A stretch of 6,616 nt of DNA from Thiotrichales bacterium (GTDB taxonomy: Bacteria; Pseudomonadota; Gammaproteobacteria; JAAZVR01), in the NCBI GenBank assembly GCA_018623305.1, contig JAAZVR010000063.1:1-6616 (forward strand). The letters are read 5' to 3'. The position numbers and the translations under genes were made by a program. The notes under the pieces were generated by a model. It was not told the DNA's origin and made no database searches. It saw only the letters and a program-made list of their open reading frames with translations. Below, piece after piece: positions 1 to 5,800 of the stretch. Every line of letters begins with the position of its first letter. The first letter of the stretch is position 1.

Positions 1-139
1 CATTTACACGAGGTGATAGACCACCACCTGCTACGTAGAAATCACCTGTTGAACCCGTTGAACGGCGGTGATAGAAAGAAATGTAGATAGATAAAAGAAT
101 ACCTAGACCTACAATCGTTAAGGCAACTAAATTTTCCAT
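1..139 (-). CDS. actP: Sodium:solute symporter, ActP-like (N-terminal 46 residues, cut by window edge)
   Basis: Only the first 46 codons are present; the rest lies beyond base 1. The fragment opens with a hydrophobic segment (about residues 4-22). A short basic stretch (YHRRSTG) and the motif DFYVAGGGLSPRVN follow, which is the characteristic first cytoplasmic loop of the sodium:solute symporter family. Position after acs and a YjcH-like gene matches E. coli acs-yjcH-actP, so acetate or another short monocarboxylate is the likely cargo, driven by a cation gradient at the inner membrane. The ATG overlaps the stop of the upstream gene (TAATG), with GAGGAG at 148-153 eight bases ahead, so translation is probably coupled. 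Family membership is firm. Substrate is inferred from the neighbours, and other symporters of this superfamily carry proline, pantothenate or pyruvate. Confidence 0.8.
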   Translation of the reverse strand, partial: MENLVALTIVGLGILLSIYISFYHRRSTGSTGDFYVAGGGLSPRVN

Positions 140-357
140 TACGCGTTCTCCTCATTGTCCATTTTCTTCAAGTACAAACGCGTGAAAACGACGCCCGTGA
201 TGATTACGACTAGACCACCCCAAATTGCCAGTGGAGCACCTGCAATCACCGTTGCCGCTGTGTCTTTGAAAGTTGCGCTGACCATCAATGCAATTCCGAA
301 GTACAGAACGGTAAAGATAGCCAATAGTGTGGCTGAGTATTTAACTTTACTATCCAT
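139..357 (-). CDS. yjcH: DUF485/YjcH-like small inner-membrane protein, symporter partner
   Basis: This 72-residue protein has two predicted membrane helices (about residues 8-30 and 41-62) joined by a short polar loop, with a charged tail (KKMDNEEN). Size, two-helix topology and the segment GAPLAIWGGLVV...LYLKKMD resemble DUF485 (E. coli YjcH), a family found immediately before ActP-type symporters. The alternative small-subunit family DUF4212 is less likely because its FPLGFWFAQQGS-type segment is absent. The ATG at 357 is preceded by AAGAGGA about six bases upstream (bases 364-370). Its TAA shares one base with the symporter ATG, implying coupled translation and possibly a complex or fixed stoichiometry. 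The function of YjcH itself is not well defined. Similarity is judged by eye, so the gene symbol is tentative. Confidence 0.7.
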   Translation of the reverse strand: MDSKVKYSATLLAIFTVLYFGIALMVSATFKDTAATVIAGAPLAIWGGLVVIITGVVFTRLYLKKMDNEENA

Positions 358-393
358 GAATATCCTCTTTATGATATTAAAAGTATCCCAGAC

Positions 394-420
394 TTGTAGG
401 GTTGTTTGGCAGCCCTACAA
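394..420 (-). promoter_or_regulatory. Leader hairpin ahead of the yjcH-actP pair
   Basis: TTGTAGGG (394-401) and CCCTACAA (413-420) are perfect 8-bp inverted arms around an 11-base loop. They lie 37-63 bases upstream of the small membrane gene and just downstream of a candidate -10. No T-tract follows on either strand, so it is not a standard intrinsic terminator. It may be a 5' leader structure or an operator near the transcription start. Confidence 0.5.
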
Positions 421-421
421 A

Positions 422-450
422 TCTATATTGCGCTGATTAAGTCGAGTTAA
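422..450 (-). promoter_or_regulatory. Candidate sigma-70 promoter for yjcH-actP
   Basis: Read on the minus strand, TTAACT (450-445) is followed after 17 bases by TATAGA (427-422); each matches the consensus at 4 of 6 positions. It would give the symporter genes transcription independent of acs. The -35 lies inside the left arm of the inverted repeat at 435-476, so a factor bound there could block or modulate it. This is an inference from consensus only. Confidence 0.4.
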
Positions 451-476
451 ATCTGTTTATCTAACTTGGCTTAATC
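435..476. repeat. Inverted repeat with 15-bp arms, possible operator
   Basis: Arm GATTAAGTCGAGTTA (435-449) and arm TAACTTGGCTTAATC (462-476) are inverted with 13 of 15 matches and a 12-base spacer. Both mismatches would be G-U pairs in a plus-strand RNA but A-C clashes in a minus-strand RNA. Since the neighbouring genes are on the minus strand, a DNA-level role (regulator dimer site over the -35) is more likely than an mRNA hairpin. Confidence 0.55.
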
Positions 477-501
477 AACGTTTTGCCTGACTTTTTTATT
501 T

Positions 502-538
502 TCAACATTAATGTTGATTATTAATAATGCAGGCATTA
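502..538. repeat. Cluster of three abutting palindromes downstream of acs
   Basis: TCAACATTAATGTTGA (502-517) is a perfect 16-bp palindrome. ATTATTAATAAT (517-528) is a perfect 12-bp palindrome sharing one base with it. TAATGC-AG-GCATTA (525-538) is a 6-bp stem overlapping the second. The cluster sits 10-46 bases after the acs stop codon. No proper U-tract follows on the acs strand, so it is a weak terminator candidate. It could instead hold regulator sites for the yjcH-actP promoter or protect the acs 3' end. Confidence 0.5.
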
Positions 539-547
539 CTAGAACTA

Positions 548-2518
548 TTAGGCTTTGCCTTGCAGCTGCTTAATAATGTCTTCGTTTTCCAAAGTTGAAG
601 TATCTTGATTGATCGCTTCCCCTTTAGCAATCTGTCTCAAAAGACGTCTCATTATTTTACCCGAACGAGTCTTAGGTAGGTTATCAGAGAATCTTATGAC
701 ATCTGGCTTCGCGATTGGCCCGATTTGATCGGCTACCCAGTCGCGAAGTTCTTGAATTAATTGCGTGTCATCACCCTGAACTGGGCGGTTTCCTTTTGGC
801 ACAACAAAGGCCATAACAGACTCACCTTTAATGTCGTGTGGACGACCAACGATGGCAGCCTCAGCGACTTTTGGATGAGCAACCAACGCAGACTCAATCT
901 CCATTGTGCCTAGACGGTGGCCTGAAACATTCAAGACATCATCCACTCGACCCATAATCCAAATGTAACCGTCTTCATCGCGACGAGCATTGTCGCCAGC
1001 AATGTACATATCATTACCGAATAATGAGAAGTATGTTTCCTTGTAACGAGCATCATCACCCCAAACCGTTCTTAACATTGCAGGCCAAGGTTTTTTTATG
1101 ACTAGGTAGCCACCTTGGTTCGGTTGAGTGATTTCATGACCTTCTTCGTCTACGATTGCAGCCATGATGCCCGGTAATGGACGAGTACATGAACCAGGCT
1201 TTGTCGGTGTGACGGAAGGAATTGGTGCAATCATATTCATCCCTGTTTCGGTCTGCCACCAAGTGTCCACAATTGGGCAATTTTCATAACCAATGACATT
1301 GTGATACCACATCCATGCTTCAGGGTTAATCGGCTCACCAACGGTGCCCAATAATCGTAAAGATGATAAGTCATAACGATTTGGATAATCATCACCTGAT
1401 TTCATAAGTGCGCGAATCGCAGTCGGAGCAGTGTAGAAGGTTGTAACTTTATGATCTTCAATGATTTTCCAGAAACGACCTGCATCAGGAACGGTTGGCG
1501 CACCTTCATACATCAACATCGTTGCACCCACTGCAAGCGGACCATAGGCAACATATGAATGCCCAGTAATCCAGCCTACATCAGCCGTACACCAATAAAT
1601 GTCATGTTCAGGGCGAACATCAAATACCCATTTCATTGTCATGATTGAACCTAATAGATAACCCGCGCTCGAGTGCTGAATGCCTTTAGGCTTGCCTGTT
1701 GAACCAGATGTATACAAAATAAATAGAGGGTCTTCAGCCTTCATTACCATCGGCTTACATTCAGTTGGCATATTCGCCACCGCTTCATGCCACCAGATAT
1801 CTCGACCCTCTTGCCAAATCACATCATTATCTGTGCGATTTAACACAATCACTTTTTTAACTGAATCACAGCGATTAGCGAGAGCCTTGTCAACGTTCTC
1901 TTTCAGTTTCACAATGCGCCCAGCACGGTAACCGCCATCTGCAGTCACAACAACCTTAGCCTGTGTGTCCTCAATGCGATCACCCAAGGCCTCCGCGGAA
2001 AAGCCACCAAACACAACAGAATGAATCGCACCAATACGTGCGCAGGCCTGCATAGCAAAAACAGCTTCAGGAATCATTGGCATATAAATTACAACACGGT
2101 CACCTTTACCAACGCCCTGTGCACGCAACGCATTAGCAAATTTATTGACTTCTTCAGCAAGCTCACCGTAAGTGATGTAGCGAGTATCGCCACGTTCGCC
2201 TTCAAAAATAATGGCCGTTTTGTGCTGACTTGAAACCAAATGACGATCGATACAGTTATAGCTGACATTCAACTCACCATCCTCAAACCAAGTAAATTTG
2301 GGAGCATTACTTTCATCCAGCGTTTTAGTGAATGGCTTGACCCATGCAATTTCTTTGCGAGCTAAATCACCCCAAAAGCCTTCATAATCTTCTTCTGCTT
2401 TTTGGTAAAGTGATGCCAATGCGTCGGCATTCATAGGCGAGTTACTTACAAAACCTTTGCTTGGTTCGAATAAACGGTTTTCTTGTAATGTGGATTCAAT
2501 AGTGTTGACTTCAGACAT
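548..2518 (-). CDS. acs: Acetyl-CoA synthetase (AMP-forming), Acs
   Basis: Acs is a cytoplasmic enzyme that makes acetyl-CoA from acetate, ATP and CoA through acetyl-AMP. From ATG 2518 it has 656 residues, close to the 652 of E. coli. Adenylate-forming signatures are intact: P-loop YTSGSTGKPKG (269-279), TWWQTETG (419-426), hinge/A8 GRVDDVLNVSGHRLG (523-537) and the C-terminal LPKTRSGK. Its K621 corresponds to E. coli K609, the catalytic lysine that protein acetyltransferases inactivate. Acetate-pocket residues equivalent to Salmonella V310, T311, V386 and W414 are I317, T318, V393 and W421, supporting acetate over longer acids. The residue after TETG is M rather than the usual G. In-frame upstream starts (TTG 2584, ATG 2557) are unlikely because a strong promoter at 2584-2556 would start transcription downstream of them. 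The ribosome site is weak (CAAGAA). It is followed by yjcH-actP genes and divergent from oxyR. Confidence 0.96.
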   Translation of the reverse strand: MSEVNTIESTLQENRLFEPSKGFVSNSPMNADALASLYQKAEEDYEGFWGDLARKEIAWVKPFTKTLDESNAPKFTWFEDGELNVSYNCIDRHLVSSQHKTAIIFEGERGDTRYITYGELAEEVNKFANALRAQGVGKGDRVVIYMPMIPEAVFAMQACARIGAIHSVVFGGFSAEALGDRIEDTQAKVVVTADGGYRAGRIVKLKENVDKALANRCDSVKKVIVLNRTDNDVIWQEGRDIWWHEAVANMPTECKPMVMKAEDPLFILYTSGSTGKPKGIQHSSAGYLLGSIMTMKWVFDVRPEHDIYWCTADVGWITGHSYVAYGPLAVGATMLMYEGAPTVPDAGRFWKIIEDHKVTTFYTAPTAIRALMKSGDDYPNRYDLSSLRLLGTVGEPINPEAWMWYHNVIGYENCPIVDTWWQTETGMNMIAPIPSVTPTKPGSCTRPLPGIMAAIVDEEGHEITQPNQGGYLVIKKPWPAMLRTVWGDDARYKETYFSLFGNDMYIAGDNARRDEDGYIWIMGRVDDVLNVSGHRLGTMEIESALVAHPKVAEAAIVGRPHDIKGESVMAFVVPKGNRPVQGDDTQLIQELRDWVADQIGPIAKPDVIRFSDNLPKTRSGKIMRRLLRQIAKGEAINQDTSTLENEDIIKQLQGKA

Positions 2519-2527
2519 AAATAATTC

Positions 2528-2557
2528 TTGAGTAATTTGGTTGCAAATTTGTAACAT
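2528..2557 (+). promoter_or_regulatory. Weak candidate promoter for oxyR
   Basis: TTGAGT (2528-2533) and TAACAT (2552-2557) are separated by 18 bases. Each half is a partial match and the resulting leader would be about 60 bases. It overlaps the acs promoter region on the opposite strand. Other placements in this AT-rich gap are possible, so this is a tentative call. Confidence 0.25.
2540..2555. promoter_or_regulatory. Near-perfect palindrome at the acs transcription start, candidate operator
   Basis: GTTGCAAATTTGTAAC is a 16-bp dyad with one mismatched pair. It begins right after the predicted acs -10 and covers the expected start point near 2549, a classic position for a repressor. It also lies between the candidate oxyR -35 and -10, so one protein could affect both genes. 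The binding factor is unknown. Confidence 0.5.
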
Positions 2558-2584
2558 TTTATTCAAAAAATGAATCAGGTTCAA
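2556..2584 (-). promoter_or_regulatory. Strong sigma-70 promoter of acs
   Basis: On the minus strand TTGAAC (2584-2579), a 17-base spacer and TAAAAT (2561-2556) form a near-consensus promoter. Transcription should begin around 2549, about 30 bases before ATG 2518. This decides the acs start, since the two upstream in-frame starts fall within or before the promoter itself. Confidence 0.75.
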
Positions 2585-2589
2585 TGTTA

Positions 2590-2601
2590 GGCTCTTGAGC
2601 C
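2590..2601. promoter_or_regulatory. Short inverted repeat before oxyR
   Basis: GGCTC-TT-GAGCC is a 5-bp perfect dyad. It sits just upstream of the acs -35 and 23-34 bases before the oxyR ATG. By position it could be a regulator site for acs or a small hairpin in the oxyR leader. It is short enough to be chance. Confidence 0.3.
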
Positions 2602-2623
2602 GTTAGGATAGAGCGGAGAATTT

Positions 2624-3535
2624 ATGACGCTTTCAGAATTGAAATACATCATCGCTGTGGCTCGAGAAAAGCATTTTGGTCGAGCAGCACAGTCATGTTT
2701 TATCAGTCAGCCAAGCTTAAGTGCTGCCGTAAAAAAACTTGAGGCCGAGCTGGGTGTTGAGATTTTTGAGCGCACTCACAATCGCATCAGCGTAACACCC
2801 GCAGGCGAACCGATCATCGAGCAGGCACAAAAGGTGTTAGATGAATCTGAACGAATTTATGACATTGCTAAGCGTCACGATGATCCTCTAAGTGGCGTTT
2901 TAAAAATTGGCGCGATCTACACCATTGGCCCTTATTTGTTTCCCAAACTCATTCCTCAGTTAAAAAGGCGAGCGCCTGATTTACAGTTACACATTGAAGA
3001 AGGCTACACACATACCTTGTTGCAACGGCTGAAACAGGGTATGTTGGATATGGTGATTTTGTCCTTGCCTTTTCAAGCGGCTGGAGTGGTCACCATGCCT
3101 ATCTATGAGGAAGATTTTTTCGTCATCATGCCCAAAGGCCATGAATTGACAGAAACAGAAGAAGTGTTGCCTTCATCATTGGCTACTCAGGACATGTTAT
3201 TGCTTGGCGCTGGAAATTGCTTTCGAGACCAAATTTTAGATATTTGCCAAGATTGTCAACAGAATAAGACAGGCCAAGAAGCGCAAACAATGGAAGGCGG
3301 CTCTCTAGAAACGATTCGCAATATGGTGATGGCCGGTGTAGGGGTTAGTGTTCTTCCGGGCAGCGCAATTCGTTCAACAGACGATGAGTTATTGGATGTT
3401 CGTCCAATGGGTCATCATGCGAAAAGAATCAACGCACTAGCTTGGCGGGACAGTTACACGCGCTCAGAGGTTATTGATGTATTTCAACAGGCAATTCACG
3501 AAGCTGAATTAGATGGCTGCAGGTCAATAGCTTAA
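2624..3535 (+). CDS. oxyR: OxyR-type LysR-family peroxide-sensing regulator
   Basis: This 303-residue LysR-type regulator carries an N-terminal winged helix-turn-helix (about 1-60; FGRAAQSCFISQPSLSAAVKKLE) and a periplasmic-binding-like effector domain (about 90-295). C199 and C208 fall at exactly the E. coli OxyR numbers within NCFRDQILDIC, and T100 and T129, associated with the peroxide pocket, are also kept. Peroxide oxidises C199, which forms a disulfide with C208 and switches DNA binding. Two oddities are N198 where E. coli has H198, and a third nearby cysteine, C211. The ATG has GGAGA at 2615-2619. The following gene is a peroxiredoxin-glutaredoxin fusion, then glutathione reductase, which are natural targets and strengthen the call beyond a generic LysR. 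It is divergent from acs with a 105-base gap. No terminator is visible after the stop, so readthrough into prx-grx is possible. Confidence 0.93.
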   Translation: MTLSELKYIIAVAREKHFGRAAQSCFISQPSLSAAVKKLEAELGVEIFERTHNRISVTPAGEPIIEQAQKVLDESERIYDIAKRHDDPLSGVLKIGAIYTIGPYLFPKLIPQLKRRAPDLQLHIEEGYTHTLLQRLKQGMLDMVILSLPFQAAGVVTMPIYEEDFFVIMPKGHELTETEEVLPSSLATQDMLLLGAGNCFRDQILDICQDCQQNKTGQEAQTMEGGSLETIRNMVMAGVGVSVLPGSAIRSTDDELLDVRPMGHHAKRINALAWRDSYTRSEVIDVFQQAIHEAELDGCRSIA

Positions 3536-3563
3536 GACTATATGATTGATAAGAATAATATAT

Positions 3564-3592
3564 TTATTGTATGGCGGTTTCGTCGCTATACT
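3564..3592 (+). promoter_or_regulatory. Candidate promoter for the prx-grx fusion
   Basis: TTATTG (3564-3569), a 17-base spacer and TATACT (3587-3592) fit sigma-70: the -10 is good and the -35 is poor, as often seen where an activator such as OxyR is needed. The AT-rich stretch 3539-3568 just upstream is where OxyR would bind. I could not align a clean four-element ATAG/CTAT consensus there. The spacer contains an imperfect dyad, ATGGCGGT-TTC-GTCGCTAT (3571-3589). Confidence 0.5.
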
Positions 3593-3637
3593 TCGCTAGC
3601 AATTAAAAATTAACCCCCTCTTAATATGGAGACAAAC

Positions 3638-4363
3638 ATGCAATCTATGGAAAACCAAAAAGTTCCTTCAGTCACATTCCGCACTCGTCAAAATGGCGAT
3701 TGGAAAGACGTAACAACGGATGAAATCTTCGCAGGAAAAACTGTTGCAGTATTTTCTTTGCCAGGTGCTTTTACGCCGACATGTTCTTCAACTCACGTGC
3801 CTCGTTATAACGAATTGGCCGATGCGCTTAAAGAAAATGGCGTAGATGAGATTGTATGTATTTCTGTAAATGACGGTTTCGTTATGAGCGAATGGGCTTT
3901 GGATCAGAAAGCAGAAAACATTACGTTCATCCCAGACGGTAACGGTGATTTCACTGATGGCATGGGCATGTTGGTTGACAAAGATGACCTTGGTTTCGGT
4001 AAGCGTTCATGGCGTTATTCGATGCTAGTTAAAGACGGCATCGTTGAAAAAATGTTCATCGAACCACAAAAACCAGGTGACCCGTTTGAAGTTTCAGACG
4101 CAGATACTATGTTGGAGTACATCAACCCTCAGGCAACTAAGCCTAAATCAGTGGTGGTATTCTCACGCCATGGTTGTCCTTTCTGCATCAAAGCAAAAGG
4201 CATGCTACGTGAAGCAGGTATGAAATTTGACGAAGTATTTGTATACGACCAGATTTCATTAATGGGTCTTCGTGCGGTTTCAGGTCGTGAGACTGTGCCT
4301 CAGGTATTTATTGATGGTCAGCACATCGGTGGTTCTGAAGACTTAGAAGAATATTTGAAGTAA
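3638..4363 (+). CDS. Peroxiredoxin-glutaredoxin fusion peroxidase (Prx5/Grx hybrid)
   Basis: This cytoplasmic peroxidase reduces hydrogen peroxide and alkyl hydroperoxides with glutathione, the second domain recycling the first. The 241 residues match the length of Haemophilus influenzae hybrid Prx5. Residues 1-165 are a Prx5 domain with peroxidatic C49 in PGAFTPTCS. Residues 168-241 are a glutaredoxin with CPFC (C180, C183), the cis-proline segment TVPQVF (219-224) and the GG motif (231-232). These cysteine positions equal those of the Haemophilus enzyme as I recall it. I start at ATG 3638 because GGAGA (3628-3632) lies five bases ahead; the in-frame ATG at 3626 would place that site inside the gene and lacks its own. 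It sits between oxyR and gor, so induction by OxyR and regeneration of glutathione by Gor are expected. It ends before a strong terminator. Confidence 0.95.
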   Translation: MQSMENQKVPSVTFRTRQNGDWKDVTTDEIFAGKTVAVFSLPGAFTPTCSSTHVPRYNELADALKENGVDEIVCISVNDGFVMSEWALDQKAENITFIPDGNGDFTDGMGMLVDKDDLGFGKRSWRYSMLVKDGIVEKMFIEPQKPGDPFEVSDADTMLEYINPQATKPKSVVVFSRHGCPFCIKAKGMLREAGMKFDEVFVYDQISLMGLRAVSGRETVPQVFIDGQHIGGSEDLEEYLK

Positions 4364-4383
4364 TATTCACAGATACCCTCTGT

Positions 4384-4411
4384 AAAAGGCCAGAGATATC
4401 TGGCCTTTTTT
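4384..4411 (+). terminator. Intrinsic terminator after prx-grx
   Basis: AAAAGGCCAGA (4384-4394) and TCTGGCCTTTT (4399-4409) form a perfect 11-bp stem with a GATA loop and a run of six T (4406-4411). It begins 20 bases after the prx-grx stop and ends 24 bases before the gor ATG. A smaller adjacent hairpin, ACAGA/TCTGT (4369-4383), precedes it. It should end most prx-grx transcripts, leaving gor to readthrough or an internal promoter. Confidence 0.9.
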
Positions 4412-4435
4412 GTACCTAAAAATTAGGAGAGAACA

Positions 4436-5800
4436 ATGAGTTACGATTACGACATGATTGCCATTGGCGCGGGAAGCGGTGGTTTTTCAGTGGTTGAACG
4501 AGCTGCTGAGCACGGTAAAAAATGTGCAGTGGTTGAACAGAAAAAATTGGGTGGCACCTGTGTCAATATTGGCTGTGTTCCAAAGAAGGTCATGTGGTTT
4601 GGCGCGCATATCGCAGAAGCGATTCGTGATGCAGGCGATTATGGATTTGATGTTGAGAAAAAGGGCTTCGACTGGGGGCACCTAGTCAAGCAACGCGAAG
4701 GCTACATTCGAAACATTACGAACTGGTTTGATGGCTATGCGGAAGATCAGGGCATTGATGTATTGCGTGGCACAGGTAAATTTGTCGATGAACACACCGT
4801 TGAAGTGGCAGGTAAACAATACACTGCTGAAACGATTGTGATTGCGCCCGGTGGCGTACCGCGCATTCCAAATGATGTTGAAGGCTCTGAATTAGGTATG
4901 ACATCCGACGGCTTCTTCGCTTTGAAAGAGCAACCGCACAATGTTGCCGTTATTGGCAGTGGTTATATTGCTGTTGAATTGGGCGGTGTGTTCAATGCTC
5001 TAGGCTCTAAAGTCACTATGATTGGTCAAGGTACGGAATTTCTACGCAGTTTTGACGATATGATTCGTGAAACGCTGACCAATGCCATGGAAGAAGATGG
5101 CATCGAGCATGTCACACAATTTGGCACAAAGCGTCTATACAAAGATGATTACGGGCACATTATGATTGAAGCAGAAGATGGTCGTACGATTGGTGGTTTT
5201 GATGCCGTCGTTTGGGCGGTTGGTCGTGTGCCATTAACAGAGCCGATGAATTTAGAAGCAGTAGGTATTGAAACTAACGGCTATGGCTGTATTGATGTTG
5301 ATGAAAAACATCATACAGGAAAAGCCAACATCTACGCGATTGGTGATGTAACAGGCCAACCTCAATTAACGCCTGTTGCCATCCGCGCGGGTCGTTTCCT
5401 AGCGGAGCGTTTGTATAACGGCAAAGACGAAGATCCCAACTTCATTTTGGATTTGTCTCAGATTCCAACGGTTGTGTTTTCCCATCCGGTGGTCGGCACC
5501 TGTGGTTTGGCCGAGCACCAAGCGGTGTCAAAATACGGCGAAGAGAATGTGAAAGTCTATACAAGCAAATTCACGCCGATGCGCTTTGCATTCACAGAGC
5601 ATAAATCACCGACAGCGATGAAGCTGGTTTGTGCGGGAGACGATCAGAAAGTCGTTGGCTTGCACATGGTTGGCGAAGGCGCGGATGAAATGTTGCAAGG
5701 TTTTGCCGTGGCGATGAAAATGGGTGCGACCAAAGCTGATTTTGACGCAACGATTGCCATCCACCCATCTTCAGCAGAAGAGTTTGTGACAATGCGTTAA
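4436..5800 (+). CDS. gor: Glutathione-disulfide reductase family flavoprotein (Gor; possibly NADH-using)
   Basis: Gor reduces glutathione disulfide to glutathione with a nicotinamide cofactor through FAD and a redox disulfide. It has 454 residues (E. coli 450). FAD motif GAGSGG (11-16), redox pair C42/C47 in GGTCVNIGCVPKK, nucleotide motif GSGYIAVE (174-181), FAD motif IYAIGDV (299-305) and C-terminal interface motif with H443 and E448 (IHPSSAEE) are all present. Numbering matches E. coli through the cofactor pocket. R204 is kept, but V197-R198-K199-H200 is replaced by G-Q-G-T and A183 by G, so one of two arginines that grip the NADPH 2'-phosphate is missing. That leaves NADPH preference uncertain. 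AGGAGAG (4425-4431) supports ATG 4436. It follows the prx-grx fusion, its expected glutathione consumer. Its stop overlaps that of the convergent gene. Confidence 0.93.
   Translation: MSYDYDMIAIGAGSGGFSVVERAAEHGKKCAVVEQKKLGGTCVNIGCVPKKVMWFGAHIAEAIRDAGDYGFDVEKKGFDWGHLVKQREGYIRNITNWFDGYAEDQGIDVLRGTGKFVDEHTVEVAGKQYTAETIVIAPGGVPRIPNDVEGSELGMTSDGFFALKEQPHNVAVIGSGYIAVELGGVFNALGSKVTMIGQGTEFLRSFDDMIRETLTNAMEEDGIEHVTQFGTKRLYKDDYGHIMIEAEDGRTIGGFDAVVWAVGRVPLTEPMNLEAVGIETNGYGCIDVDEKHHTGKANIYAIGDVTGQPQLTPVAIRAGRFLAERLYNGKDEDPNFILDLSQIPTVVFSHPVVGTCGLAEHQAVSKYGEENVKVYTSKFTPMRFAFTEHKSPTAMKLVCAGDDQKVVGLHMVGEGADEMLQGFAVAMKMGATKADFDATIAIHPSSAEEFVTMR

Noticed and set aside
155..436. Plus-strand open frame antisense to the yjcH-like gene
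   Set aside because: The minus-strand gene has a ribosome site, membrane topology and coupling to the symporter; the antisense frame has no support.
435..476. The large inverted repeat as an intrinsic terminator for acs
   Set aside because: On the acs strand the stem has two A-C mismatches and no T-tract follows.
1680..2233. Plus-strand open frames antisense to acs (1680-1931, 2021-2233)
   Set aside because: They have no recognisable domain or ribosome site and lie wholly inside a strongly conserved gene on the other strand.
2519..2584. N-terminal extension of Acs from TTG 2584 or ATG 2557
   Set aside because: A near-consensus promoter (TTGAAC/17/TAAAAT) occupies this stretch, the family length fits ATG 2518, and the extension has no Acs-like sequence.
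3536..3590. Clean OxyR consensus site upstream of prx-grx
   Set aside because: Isolated CTAT, GATA and TATA elements occur at roughly 10-11 base steps, but the full ATAG/CTAT tetrad does not align; an AT-rich region gives such matches by chance.
3626..3637. Start of the prx-grx fusion at ATG 3626
   Set aside because: The good ribosome site GGAGA (3628-3632) lies within it and is spaced correctly for ATG 3638; starting at 3638 gives the 241 residues of known hybrids.
4458..4941. Small frames overlapping the start of gor on both strands
   Set aside because: gor is full length with all motifs; these are out-of-frame shadows.
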